Position numbers and translations under genes: made by a program
NCBI RefSeq assembly: GCF_030489605.1
Contig: NZ_JAUKFY010000001.1
Coordinates: forward strand, 1 to 64,000
DNA length: 64,000 nt
Reading direction: 5' to 3'
Source of the DNA: Brevibacillus laterosporus
GTDB lineage: Bacteria > Bacillota > Bacilli > Brevibacillales > Brevibacillaceae
Shown here: positions 1 through 8,539 of the stretch, piece after piece
How the letters are laid out: each line of letters opens with the position of its first letter
How positions within the stretch are numbered: position 1 is the first letter of the stretch
The notes under the pieces: model-generated
The model's input: the letters and a program-made list of their open reading frames with translations, nothing else
Database searches by the model: none
Told to the model about the DNA's origin: nothing

Positions 1-506
1 GATATAAGGAAACGATTTTTTCTTTTGTAAAAACGTTCGGGAAAGTACGCTTTTGACATATACCACGATAAAAAGTTTAAATGAGCTGGGGGTCAAAAAA
101 TATAGTACAAAAAAGGAACTTCAGTGGACTTGGTGATTTCAGTAGGTTTAGAGTTTAAAATGAAATAATATTCTGGTTTTAAAAAATCCCAAATCAAGAA
201 AGTTTACCCCGAATTTAGAAAGCAATCTTTAAAAGTCCTGTGTGCATGCGGATTGGAAGGCTGAAAATGTTGCACCAAATAAGATGAAGCCAAAAATAAG
301 CCTTGAACACGCCATACGCATAGGATTAGTGGATCTACTTTCGAAATTCGGGATTATTATTAAAAGACAAACCTCTAAAAAGCTATCCATTATTTTGACG
401 GTTTTATAGAGTTGCAAAAAAATAAATATTCATAATTTTACTTCAAATAATAAAAATTATGTATTTTTAAGTGTCTAAAAAACGAAGATTTATGGAACAC
501 GCAAGG
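1..506. other. AT-rich stretch without a supported gene
   Basis: No reading frame here has a ribosome site or a recognisable protein. A 62-codon frame on the minus strand (229-417) has neither. The only clear element is the terminator at its right edge, which serves the leftward gene at 551. Confidence 0.6.
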
Positions 507-536
507 CAAAAAACACCCTGTTAAGAGTGTTTTTTA
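507..536 (-). terminator. Intrinsic terminator of the DUF1036-like gene
   Basis: Read leftward, AAAAAACACTC and its complement GAGTGTTTTTT-like arms flank a short loop (CTTAACAGG region) and run into a T tract. It lies about 15 bases after the stop of the leftward gene. Confidence 0.75.
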
Positions 537-550
537 GAGAAGGAACCCTT

Positions 551-901
551 TTACCTAATGTAAAGTGGCCATATGAATTCATCAGCAGTAGCTATAAAAC
601 TTTCCATCCCATGACGTTCCCCACCTGGTTCATCCCAGCACCGATCGAATGGGTGATAAGGGAGGTCGGTGTAGGTATTTCCTGACCATGTGTACTGAAA
701 ACCTCTGTCATTGGCGAAGAAGTAAAATCTTTTATTTTTAGTTGGCCCGTTATAAACCCTAATGCTCGATCTAGGTCCTAATTCCTTCCAGCCTTCTTTT
801 CTCCATTTGCTGCCAGTGCATCTGTAATCCTCGTAGGCGATAGCTAACCACAAGGTTCTTCCAGTATCGTTCCTAAAGTAAAGTGCCATTGTGGTACTCA
901 C
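551..901 (-). CDS. DUF1036-like small protein
   Basis: A 116-residue protein (112 if ATG at 889 is used). It has no signal peptide or membrane segment. The pattern YFRNDT near the start, LWLAIAYED, W-x-x-EGWKELGP in the middle and WSGN later resembles DUF1036, a small domain of unknown function with conserved tryptophans and a GW motif. That family call is from memory of the pattern. AAAGGAG abuts the GTG at 901 and is 13 bases from the ATG at 889, so neither start has ideal spacing. It is isolated: no neighbour shares its strand, and it ends in its own terminator. Confidence 0.65.
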   Translation of the reverse strand: MSTTMALYFRNDTGRTLWLAIAYEDYRCTGSKWRKEGWKELGPRSSIRVYNGPTKNKRFYFFANDRGFQYTWSGNTYTDLPYHPFDRCWDEPGGERHGMESFIATADEFIWPLYIR

Positions 902-1538
902 TCTCCTTTTTGTTTTGTGTCACAGAGTCAGGGGCAGAGAATATTACATTCTTTAAACCCGGGTCAGAACTAAGTACAGCTTGAACGTCTGATCCTGTAG
1001 GTACTCGGTTTATGTCATAAGTGGGTGCTATATACCAGGAGTTTGTTTGATACTGCCGATATAGCACCTCCTATCCATAAAGTAAATTTAGATTAGGTCC
1101 AGATGAAGGTACATAGTATGGACGATGTATAGACAATCACTCCTTGTTTCGATTGGGGTTTATTGGTAACTTCTCTCGGTATTATATTTAGCTGTCTATG
1201 TTTTTGATGATTGTCTATGCGCAATTGGGGAGATCGCCTAATACGAAGGGCTTAATCTACCCAATGAAGAGCACCTTTGCGAGAGTTACAGATTGAAGCT
1301 TGTAAATCTAATTTTACTGAGGCTCCCCAAAAAATATAAAAGCTGTGATCCAATTAACGGGGCCTCTTCTCGTCAAAACCTCCATTTCCTCGTCAAAGCA
1401 TTCAACAAAACCGACACGTAATAACGTAATGAGGATTCTGGTGGATACCTGTTGAGGATGTAATGAGAGTAGACAATAAATAAACCCTACTCTAAATCAG
1501 TTTCATACATCCGGTAGTTAACTAAAAATTTCTACAGA
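902..1538. other. Gene-poor interval before truncated spoVR
   Basis: About 640 bases with no convincing gene. A 64-codon minus-strand frame (873-1067, GTG start) overlaps the DUF1036-like gene and has its AGGAGG touching the start codon, so I did not accept it. The missing N-terminal codons of spoVR are not found in any frame here apart from about five codons just before 1539. This suggests a deletion or rearrangement joint somewhere in this interval. Confidence 0.55.
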
Positions 1539-2774
1539 ATGAAGCTCCAATACGACTTAAACCTTAGCAAAATTTATGAGTTAGTGATTAACTCTAATCC
1601 ATGCTATGCCTTTTTATTAGACGGAAATAGCTTGATCCAAAATAAATTAATTGTGGCACATGTACTGGCTCACTGCGATTTCTTCAAGAATAACGTACGC
1701 TTTAGCAATACGAATCGCAATATGGTAGAAAGCATGGCAGCTAGTGCAGATCGTATTCGGGAGTACGAGATTGCCTATGGGAAAGAGAAAGTGGAGGAAT
1801 TATTGGACGCTTGCATTGGGATTCAAGAGCATATTGATCCAAGACTGATCCGGCCCAAAAAAGAAAGAACAAAAACTTATGCTGAAAAGACAGATATCCC
1901 TAAGACTTATAAGCCTAGCTCACCTTATGATGATTTATGGAAGCTTGATCAAGATGCCCCAATAACAGATGCTGCTTCTAATCAACCGCAACGATTTCCT
2001 GCGCAGCCGGAGAAAGATTTACTCTGGTTTATTCAGGAATATAGTCCGTATTTGGCACCATGGCAGCGTGATATCATGACCATTGTGCGTGATGAGATGT
2101 TATATTTTTGGCCACAAATGGAAACGAAGATTATGAATGAAGGCTGGGCTTCCTTTTGGCATTGCCGGATTCTTCGCGAAATGGACTTAACCGAGGCGGA
2201 AACAATTGAGTTTGCTAAGCTGCATTCCTCGGTTATCCAACCATCTACGACTAGTATTAATCCGTATCATTTAGGGTTGAAAATGTTTGAAGACATTGAA
2301 ATGCGTTATAATAATCCTACGAAAGAAGAACAGGAGCGTTTCGGTCGCAAACCAAATCAGGGAATGGAAAAAATCTTTGAGGTGCGCGAATTAGAGGGAG
2401 ATATTTCTTTTATCCGTAACTATCTTACAGAAGATCTTGTAAGGCAATTGGATATGTATACTTTCGGAAAGCAGGGGAGCGACTGGGTGATCACACAGAA
2501 GCAATGGGAGCTGGTGCGTGATCAATTGGTACTTTCCCGTGTAAATGGTGGATTCCCCTACTTGATCGTCCAAGATGGTGACTACCTGCGCAGCGGAGAA
2601 TTGTATATCAAGCATCTATACGAGGGATTAGAGCTAGATGTGAAATACATTGAGAAAACCTTGCCGTATGTTTATACATTATGGGGCAAAAACGTACACA
2701 TTGAGACTACATTGGATGACCGGGCTGTGGCTTTTAGCTATGATGGGAAAAAGGTACAACGGAAATTTTTATAG
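1539..2774 (+). pseudogene. spoVR: SpoVR-family protein, 5'-truncated
   Basis: 411 residues that match SpoVR, a protein involved in spore cortex formation. Visible landmarks are [28 protein letters not shown], a charged linker near residues 95-150, [22 protein letters not shown] and a natural-looking end at KKVQRKFL. Complete SpoVR proteins are about 465-470 residues and carry some 55 residues before the equivalent of this first methionine. Codons 1524-1538 still read K-N-F-Y-R, as expected just upstream, but a TAG at 1515-1517 closes the frame. No Shine-Dalgarno precedes ATG 1539. I infer that the gene lost its 5' end and promoter. Translation from 1539 is possible but would give a protein lacking its conserved N-terminus. 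Confidence 0.8.
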
Positions 2775-2817
2775 AACATAGCAAATCTGTTCAAATACAA
2801 TCATGACTGGGTATATA

Positions 2818-2857
2818 CATCTCGAATCATCTGCATGGATGATACGGGATGTTTTTT
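2818..2857 (+). terminator. Terminator after spoVR
   Basis: CATCTCG pairs with CGGGATG (one G-T) and ATCATC with GATGAT around a TGCATG loop. Six T follow. This is a long, strong rho-independent hairpin 44 bases after the stop. Confidence 0.85.
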
Positions 2858-3085
2858 GTTTGCTTGGACTATTCACAAAATCCTCTCTATTACCGACAAT
2901 TTGCTAATCTTTTTTGGATAACAATATTACATATCTGTGAAGTTTAGTATAATAGCTAAAATGGCGTAAAAAACTAAGGAGTAATCTGTTAGTTGCATAG
3001 AGAAGCATAGCGACTCAGGGGATACAGCACCTTAGCTTACTTAAAAGAAACTAGACATCTCGAGCAGAAGGAGCTTAGCCTGTTC
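2858..3085. other. Promoter region and leader of the CitA-type kinase gene
   Basis: A TATAAT at 2948-2953 is a good -10 box but has no proper -35. About 130 bases of leader follow before the kinase start. No second operator was identified. Confidence 0.4.
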
Positions 3086-4702
3086 ATGAACAAACCTGGC
3101 AAAAGGAAGTTACAGCTTAGCTTACACACAAAAATTATCTTGCTTATTGGAATTGTCGTTATTAGTTCTCTATTGGTTACAAATATGCTGATTAGCAGGG
3201 ATATTGCTAGCCAAACCAAGCATAGTTTGTCTGAGAAGGTGACCGATATTGGACGAATTGTAGCTAATTCGGTGATTGTTATAGAGGGGTTAAAAGGCAA
3301 GCGAGATCAAGCCGAAATTCAAACCTTCTCTAATCGGATTAAAGATTTGACGAATGTGAGCTTTGTGGTCGTGCTTGATATGAATTTAATTAGAAAATCC
3401 CACCCGATTCCTTCAAGAGTAGGACAATCCTTTTTGGATCGAGAAGATGCGAGCGCTTCATTGTCTGGTAAGGAATACATTTCTATCGCAGTAGGAGTGC
3501 TGGGAGAGGCTTTACGTGTATTTACACCTGTATATGATTACGATGGAAAACAGATTGGGGTTGTCACTGTCGGAATCGCATTGGATGATGTAGGAAAAGC
3601 AGTTAAGCAGAGCCGATCGGTGATTTATCTAAGCATGATACTCGGGATTGTGATTGGCATAATTGGAGCGTTGCTTTTAGCCAGACATATTAAAAAAATT
3701 CTGTTTGGACTAGAGCCCTTTGCTATTGCAAAAGTGCTAGAAGAACAAAACGCGATGCTTCAATCCGTGCGTGAAGGCGTTATAGCCGTGGATCGGGAAG
3801 GAATTATTACCTTGGTCAATTCGGAGGCCCGCCGATTATTACAGCTAGCGGACAGCTCTGAAGAAATCGTAGGAAAGTGCGCTAGTGACCACATGTGGAT
3901 ATTGGAGGAAACTCTGCGTACGGGTAAGGCACAGTTAGATGAGCATTACAGCATCAATGGAATCTCTCTCGTGATTAATTGTGTACCAGTAGTTGTTGAT
4001 GATCACGTAGCAGGGGTTGTGGCTACGTTCCGAGATAAAACAGAAATACAACAACTGGTGGAACAAATCACAGGAATCCAGCTCTATGCTGATGCACTTC
4101 GGGCCAAATCGCACGAATTTAAAAATAAATTGCATGTCATTCAAGGCATGATACACATGGGCTATTATGACCAGCTCAATGAATATATTAAACAAATTTC
4201 CATTCAACACCAAAAAGAAATCGGGTTTATTGTGAGAAGGATTAAGAGCACAGTGTTCGCTGGATTTTTATTGGGGAAAATTAGCGATGCTAGAGAAGAT
4301 GATGTAGAACTAATTTTAAATGAAGAAAGCTATTTAGCGGAGACGGAGGATTCGGAGCTGATCCATTCTCTCATTACCATAGTTGGAAATCTGATTAATA
4401 ATGCTATGGAAGCCTCTATACATGCAGAGGTTAAAAAAGTAGAGCTGAAGATTGAACAAACCGAAGAACAGATTTTAATTGAACTAACCGATAGCGGACA
4501 GGGAATTCCACCAACATTTAGACGAGAAATCTTTGTGAAGGGTTTTTCGACTAAAGGAGAAAATAGAGGATTGGGGCTGTATTTTGTTACTCAGCATGTG
4601 GATAAGTGGAAAGGTGAGATTGCTATCCATTCTGTTGAGGGAAAAGGAACAAGCTTTGTAATAGCCCTGCCTTACAAAATGAAGGATGAGTATGATGATT
4701 AA
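3086..4702 (+). CDS. CitA/DcuS-type sensor histidine kinase
   Basis: 538 residues. Two membrane helices (about 15-35 and 178-200) bracket an extracellular sensor domain of the PAS-like type used by citrate and C4-dicarboxylate sensors (VSFVVVLDMNL, then VFTPVYDYDGKQIGVV). A cytoplasmic PAS domain (about 225-320) follows. The phosphoacceptor region is ALRAKSHEFKNKLHVI, with the H-E-F-x-N-K-L pattern of this subfamily. The ATPase has NNAMEAS, DSGQGIP and GLGLYFV. The response regulator gene overlaps its 3' end. Ligand unknown: the family binds small carboxylates, and the transporter and hydroxyacid dehydrogenase downstream point to an organic acid. Confidence 0.88.
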   Translation: MNKPGKRKLQLSLHTKIILLIGIVVISSLLVTNMLISRDIASQTKHSLSEKVTDIGRIVANSVIVIEGLKGKRDQAEIQTFSNRIKDLTNVSFVVVLDMNLIRKSHPIPSRVGQSFLDREDASASLSGKEYISIAVGVLGEALRVFTPVYDYDGKQIGVVTVGIALDDVGKAVKQSRSVIYLSMILGIVIGIIGALLLARHIKKILFGLEPFAIAKVLEEQNAMLQSVREGVIAVDREGIITLVNSEARRLLQLADSSEEIVGKCASDHMWILEETLRTGKAQLDEHYSINGISLVINCVPVVVDDHVAGVVATFRDKTEIQQLVEQITGIQLYADALRAKSHEFKNKLHVIQGMIHMGYYDQLNEYIKQISIQHQKEIGFIVRRIKSTVFAGFLLGKISDAREDDVELILNEESYLAETEDSELIHSLITIVGNLINNAMEASIHAEVKKVELKIEQTEEQILIELTDSGQGIPPTFRREIFVKGFSTKGENRGLGLYFVTQHVDKWKGEIAIHSVEGKGTSFVIALPYKMKDEYDD

Positions 4703-5408
4703 GGTGCTAATCGTAGAGGATGACCCAATGGTTGCAGAATTTAATAAAAGATATCTAGAGATGGTGGAAGGCTTCACCGTTCAGGCAGTGGCCAATGATG
4801 TCAAGAAGGCTTTAGAGATTATTGATGAGATAGAGGTCGATCTCGTACTTCTTGATGTGTATTTGCCCGGAAAGAGTGGGTTTGACTTTCTCACACAAAT
4901 ACGTCAAAGAGAAAGAAGTATTGATGTCATTATGATTACGGCAGCATGCGATACGAAAAGCATTAATAAGGCGTTGCAATTCGGTGCTGTTGATTATTTG
5001 ATTAAGCCCTTCGAATTTGAACGTTTTCAGGAGGCACTTCAAGATTACAAAGAGAAAGCTAGTGTGATGAAACGCCAAAAAAAATTAAGTCAAACCGATT
5101 TGGATAAGTTTTTGTTAGCAAAGGATAAAGACCATACCCAAATGTTATTGGATCTTCCCAAAGGATTAACGCGCACGACATTGCAATTGATTTGGGATCA
5201 TATTACCGAGAGAAGGGGACAAGCATTCTCCACGGAAGAAATGGCGCATGAGGTAGGTATTTCACGTGTATCTATGCGGAAATACTTAAATTTTTTAAGT
5301 GAAATTGGGGTATTGAAGGCTGAAATTATGTACGGTACCGTAGGACGGCCTGTGTGTAAACATCGTACAGTTGAGGATAGCAGCGAGCGCATTAAACAAT
5401 ATATGTAA
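4695..5408 (+). CDS. CitB/DcuR/MalR-type response regulator
   Basis: About 237 residues. The N-terminal receiver domain shows VLIVEDDPMVAEF, phosphoacceptor Asp in LVLLDVYLPGKSG and Lys in YLIKPFEFERF. The C-terminal winged helix (MAHEVGISRVSMRKYLNFL) is of the CitB/DcuR type. The coding region overlaps the kinase gene. GAAGGA at 4681-4686 suits ATG 4695 (or 4692) better than ATG 4686. It is the cognate partner of the kinase and probably acts on the transporter/dehydrogenase genes that follow, after a terminator. That target is inferred from position only. Confidence 0.87.
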   Translation: MIKVLIVEDDPMVAEFNKRYLEMVEGFTVQAVANDVKKALEIIDEIEVDLVLLDVYLPGKSGFDFLTQIRQRERSIDVIMITAACDTKSINKALQFGAVDYLIKPFEFERFQEALQDYKEKASVMKRQKKLSQTDLDKFLLAKDKDHTQMLLDLPKGLTRTTLQLIWDHITERRGQAFSTEEMAHEVGISRVSMRKYLNFLSEIGVLKAEIMYGTVGRPVCKHRTVEDSSERIKQYM

Positions 5409-5446
5409 AAAAAAGGCGACTAGCATTTGACTGGTCGCTTTTTTTA
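5408..5446 (+). terminator. Terminator after the two-component genes
   Basis: GCGACTAG pairs with CTGGTCGC around TTTGA-type loop bases. It is flanked by A and T runs and may work in both directions. Confidence 0.8.
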
Positions 5447-5516
5447 TTTACGAAAGCAGACATTCTATTTATACGGTTACATTAGTTTCATAATTGATTT
5501 AATAAGTTATATAAGG

Positions 5517-5545
5517 TAGGCAGAATAGAAAAGTAGGATTATGAT
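5517..5545 (+). promoter_or_regulatory. Possible promoter of the AEC transporter gene
   Basis: TAGGCA (5517-5522) and TATGAT (5540-5545) are spaced by 17 bases. The start of transcription would lie just before the first Rex-like site. The -35 is weak. Confidence 0.35.
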
Positions 5546-5558
5546 AGAACCATAAACA

Positions 5559-5576
5559 ATGTGAATTGATTCACAA
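5559..5576. promoter_or_regulatory. Rex-like operator 1
   Basis: ATGTGAATTGATTCACAA matches the Rex consensus TTGTGAA-N4-TTCACAA at all but one arm position. Rex is a repressor released by high NADH/NAD+. CRP/FNR sites (TGTGA-N6-TCACA) have the same core and cannot be excluded. Confidence 0.65.
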
Positions 5577-5614
5577 GGGTAAAACAAATAACGCACTTAT
5601 TTTTTTGAGCCACA

Positions 5615-5632
5615 ATGTGAAAGTATTCACAT
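5615..5632. promoter_or_regulatory. Rex-like operator 2
   Basis: ATGTGAAAGTATTCACAT has the core TGTGAA-N4-TTCACA and is fully symmetric outside its spacer. It lies 56 bases after site 1, just upstream of the ribosome site of the transporter gene. Confidence 0.65.
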
Positions 5633-5656
5633 TTTCGATACAAGGGGGAGTGCTCG

Positions 5657-6712
5657 ATGAATATCGGGGAAATTTTTATTAGCACATTAACAGATAGCAA
5701 AATTGTTAGTGCCATTAGTTCTTCTGTCTTTATTATTTTCTTAGGATTCTTTTTACGTAAAAAAGAAGTTTTATCAAAGCAAACAGCTAAGATTCTAAGT
5801 AACGTTATCTTGTCTGTAGCTCTTCCAACACTAGCGTTTACGGCCTTTATGACTGACATCGATACAGAATCCTTGAAACAAGGGATTAACCTTCTGATTT
5901 GGGGAATCTTGGTCTACGTCGTACTCATTATTGTTTCTAAACCACTGTTTGCTAAATATGCAGGTGATAAACAAGATGTATTACGTGTTCTAACGATCTT
6001 TGGTTCTACGACTTTCTTCGGAATTCCAATCGTACAAGTTATGTATGGCGCAGTCGGAGTTATGTACGCTTCTATCTTTAACATTGGATATCGAATTTTT
6101 CTTTACTCTTACGGCTATATCAAGATGTCTGGTTTAAAAATGGAAGCGAAAAACATCAAGACAATGTTCTTAAATCCAATCGTATTAGCCACCTTTGCAG
6201 GATTGTTTATCTGGATGTTCCAAAATTACATTCCACAGGTTCACATGATGGCAGATGGAAAAGAAGTAAGTTACGCATTCCTGCGCATAGATAAAACAGC
6301 TTTGTGGCTATTCAAACCAATGGATTATCTGGCTAAATTAGCTTCTCCACTTGCTTGGTTGTCCATCGGTGCTACACTAGCTGAGATTTCTTTAAAAGAT
6401 GCTGTACGAGTTAAAGATGCTTGGTACTACAGCTTAAACAAAGTTGTTATCGTTCCAATTATTAATATCGTGATCTTGACTGTGCTAACAGTGATTGGTC
6501 TATTGCCAGTTTCTCACGTAGCTCTAGCAACAGTAGTAATCATGATGGCTACACCAACAGCAACAGTGGCAGCAGCTTATGCCATCAGTTTTGATAAAGA
6601 GGCAGTCTTAACATCTAACTGCTCCTTGCTATCCACAATACTTGGTGTACTAGCAATGCCTTTATGGATTGTGGTCCTAGAAATGATTAAATCTATGGGA
6701 CTGTTTGTATAA
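5657..6712 (+). CDS. AEC-family transporter (auxin efflux carrier type), probable organic-acid permease
   Basis: 351 residues, almost all hydrophobic, with about ten membrane helices in two halves. SVALPTLAF near residue 55 and MMATPTATVAAAYA near 290 are the paired proline-containing motifs of the AEC/BASS-like fold, whose bacterial members carry malate, lactate and related acids. Start ATG 5657 follows GGGGGAG. It is followed 63 bases later by a D-2-hydroxyacid dehydrogenase, so the pair probably moves and converts a 2-oxo or 2-hydroxy acid. Two Rex-like sites upstream suggest induction when NADH is high. Substrate and direction of transport cannot be read from sequence. Confidence 0.82.
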   Translation: MNIGEIFISTLTDSKIVSAISSSVFIIFLGFFLRKKEVLSKQTAKILSNVILSVALPTLAFTAFMTDIDTESLKQGINLLIWGILVYVVLIIVSKPLFAKYAGDKQDVLRVLTIFGSTTFFGIPIVQVMYGAVGVMYASIFNIGYRIFLYSYGYIKMSGLKMEAKNIKTMFLNPIVLATFAGLFIWMFQNYIPQVHMMADGKEVSYAFLRIDKTALWLFKPMDYLAKLASPLAWLSIGATLAEISLKDAVRVKDAWYYSLNKVVIVPIINIVILTVLTVIGLLPVSHVALATVVIMMATPTATVAAAYAISFDKEAVLTSNCSLLSTILGVLAMPLWIVVLEMIKSMGLFV

Positions 6713-6775
6713 AAAGAAATAACGACATGCAGAGAAGCTTGTAGGTAGGCTCACAACAGAGAGGGAGGATTTCAA

Positions 6776-7777
6776 ATGAAAACAGTTAATCTAGTTTGCT
6801 ATGGTGTACGAGATGTAGAGGTTGAATTCTTTCAAAAACTAAACAAATTTAATTACAATTTAACTCTGGTAACAGATTTAATGAACGATACGAATGTTGA
6901 AATGGCTAAAGGTGCAGATGCGGTTATGGTTCGCGGTAATTGTAAGGCGACTCGCACGAATATCGAAAAATTAGCTAGCTACGGAGTAAAATATTTACTG
7001 ACTAGAACAGTAGGATTTAACCATATTGACCTGCAAGCGGTGAAGGATTGCGGTATGAAAGCTGCTCGCGTACCAGCTTATTCTCCAAATGCGATTTCTG
7101 AATTAGCACTTACACTTGGCATGATGCTGATGCGCAATGCTTCTTATACAGCCAATAAAACAAAAGACAAAGACTTCACAGTTGATGCTTCTATGTTTAG
7201 CAAGGAGATTCGCAATTGCACAGTCGGTATCCTGGGTACCGGTAAAATCGGGTTAACAACTGCTAAATTATTCAAAGGCTTGGGAGCTCATGTAGTAGCA
7301 TACGATGTGTTTGAAAATGAAGCGGCTAAAATCATTGTAGATTACCTGCCTTTAGATGAAGTATTAGCAAAATCTGACTTGGTATCTGTACATGTTCCAT
7401 TCTTCAAGGATCAGAACTACAAAATGATCAACGACGAGTTCCTTGCGAAAATGAAAGATCAAGCTGTGCTAATCAACACTTCTCGCGGTGAGTTGCAAGA
7501 CAATGAAGCAATTCTACGAGCTTTAGAAACAAATAAACTAGCTGGGTTTGGTACAGACGTATTCGAAAATGAATCTGCTTTCTTCTTTAAAAACTTGAAG
7601 GATCAGGCTTTGCCTAATGAAACAATTGAAAAGCTAATCAACATGTTCCCTCGTGTACTGGTAACACCGCATATCGGTTCTTACACAGACGAAGCGCTTA
7701 CCAACATGGTAGAAATCTCTTATGAAAACCTATATAGCTTCCTTACTCAGGGAAGATGTGATAACGAAGTAGCATAA
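6776..7777 (+). CDS. D-2-hydroxyacid dehydrogenase (D-lactate dehydrogenase type)
   Basis: 333 residues of the NAD-dependent D-isomer-specific 2-hydroxyacid dehydrogenase family. The nucleotide fold has GILGTGKIGLTTAKLF (G-x-G-x-x-G, about residue 151). Catalytic Arg lies in INTSRGE, Glu near DVFENE, and His in VTPHIGSYTDE. It would interconvert a 2-oxo acid and its D-2-hydroxy acid with NADH, in the cytoplasm. The overall look is nearest to fermentative D-lactate and FldH/HicDH-like (phenyllactate, hydroxyisocaproate) enzymes, and I cannot choose between them. It shares transcription with the AEC transporter and ends in a strong terminator. Confidence 0.88.
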   Translation: MKTVNLVCYGVRDVEVEFFQKLNKFNYNLTLVTDLMNDTNVEMAKGADAVMVRGNCKATRTNIEKLASYGVKYLLTRTVGFNHIDLQAVKDCGMKAARVPAYSPNAISELALTLGMMLMRNASYTANKTKDKDFTVDASMFSKEIRNCTVGILGTGKIGLTTAKLFKGLGAHVVAYDVFENEAAKIIVDYLPLDEVLAKSDLVSVHVPFFKDQNYKMINDEFLAKMKDQAVLINTSRGELQDNEAILRALETNKLAGFGTDVFENESAFFFKNLKDQALPNETIEKLINMFPRVLVTPHIGSYTDEALTNMVEISYENLYSFLTQGRCDNEVA

Positions 7778-7809
7778 CAAATTTGGCAAAGGAATAGTTC
7801 CTTTGATAA

Positions 7810-7849
7810 ACAGCCACCTTTCATCTGGTTAGAGAAAGGTGGCTGTTTT
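7810..7849 (+). terminator. Terminator after the dehydrogenase gene
   Basis: CAGCCACCTTTC and GAAAGGTGGCTG form a perfect 12-bp stem followed by TTTT. A smaller hairpin (CAAAGG / CCTTTG) lies just before it. Confidence 0.9.
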
Positions 7850-7866
7850 GATTTGACTGATTTGTT

Positions 7867-8205
7867 CTATTGAATATGCAGTTGTTTCTGAGCCGGTTCT
7901 GGAATGTCCTTAATAGCTACGTTATCAAGTGTTATCACTTCACCTTGCTGATTGATTGTGAATTTAACTAAAGAGCCCTCAGATATTTTAGAATCTGCGA
8001 TGTAAGTAAGAATTTTCTTATTGCCATCTTTATCATAGGTAGGGAGAGTATATTCCTTGCCTTTGTCAGTTAAGTCTTTACCTTCACTTAACATGGCAGC
8101 GTAAAACTCTGTTTCATGACCTAACACATTGTATTGATCCCGCTCACAGCCCGCCAAAGCCATGCTTCCTAGTAACAGAATGATAAGGCCTAGATTCTTT
8201 TTCAA
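7867..8205 (-). CDS. YxeA-family lipoprotein
   Basis: 112 residues from TTG 8205, which AAAGGG precedes; the frame is open further upstream to 8262 but with no start signal. The N-terminus is a lipoprotein signal: KKNLGLIILLLGSMALAGC, lipobox LAGC, Cys 20. After it come KGKEYTLPTYDKDGNKK and a GSLVKF stretch, the pattern of YxeA (DUF1093), small extracytoplasmic proteins. In B. subtilis yxeA follows the YxdJK two-component / YxdLM ABC transporter genes. Here too a two-component system and ABC genes lie close by, though on the other strand. Function is unknown. Confidence 0.75.
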   Translation of the reverse strand: MKKNLGLIILLLGSMALAGCERDQYNVLGHETEFYAAMLSEGKDLTDKGKEYTLPTYDKDGNKKILTYIADSKISEGSLVKFTINQQGEVITLDNVAIKDIPEPAQKQLHIQ

Positions 8206-8454
8206 TACAAACGCACCCTTTCTATCGTTATCGTTATGATGGATTCCTTTTATAGGCGGCAATATTTCTGCAAAAAAATCTTCTGCTTCAAGCGCTAGCT
8301 AGGTGGTGACTAGCTTACCAAATCAATAGGTTATTTAGCTTACAATCGCGAAAGTTATACAAAACATACGAAATATTCATTTAATTGTCAACTTTTTTGA
8401 CAGCTTAAAATGGAACAGCCAGCCTCAGCTTTCCCACAACTTTTCCTTAAGGTG

Positions 8455-8492
8455 GACATTCACCTGACATACTCCATTAGTAAATTGATACT
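8455..8492 (+). promoter_or_regulatory. GACAT direct-repeat box with promoter of the repeat-protein gene
   Basis: GACAT at 8455-8459 and 8466-8470 are 11 bases apart, the spacing typical of OmpR-family binding sites. The second copy overlaps a -35 box, CTGACA (8464-8469), which is 17 bases from a -10 box, GATACT (8487-8492). The same doublet precedes the exporter genes at 12207-12222. Confidence 0.6.
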
Positions 8493-8513
8493 TGTAAGAA
8501 GTACTTCTTGCAA
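8492..8513. promoter_or_regulatory. 22-bp near-perfect palindrome at the transcription start
   Basis: The halves TTGTAAGAAGT and ACTTCTTGCAA are complementary at 10 of 11 positions with no spacer. It begins at the -10 box and ends before the ribosome site, so it could be a repressor operator or a stabilising hairpin at the 5' end of the mRNA. Confidence 0.55.
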
Positions 8514-8539
8514 ATCAACTATGAAGGAGTTGGATTCGA

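Larger units (their letters stand above)
8206..8539. other. Regulatory region between the lipoprotein and repeat-protein genes
   Basis: This divergent intergenic region holds the GACAT boxes, a promoter and a near-perfect palindrome, listed separately. The block TTTCCCACAA at 8430-8439 also recurs before the exporter genes (12193-12202). Confidence 0.6.

Noticed and set aside
229-417. 62-codon minus-strand frame
   Set aside because: No ribosome site, no recognisable sequence, isolated in AT-rich DNA.
873-1067. 64-codon minus-strand frame overlapping the DUF1036-like gene
   Set aside because: Its GTG start touches the AGGAGG, and it overlaps the next gene's start; the composition is not protein-like enough to accept. 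It could be a remnant.
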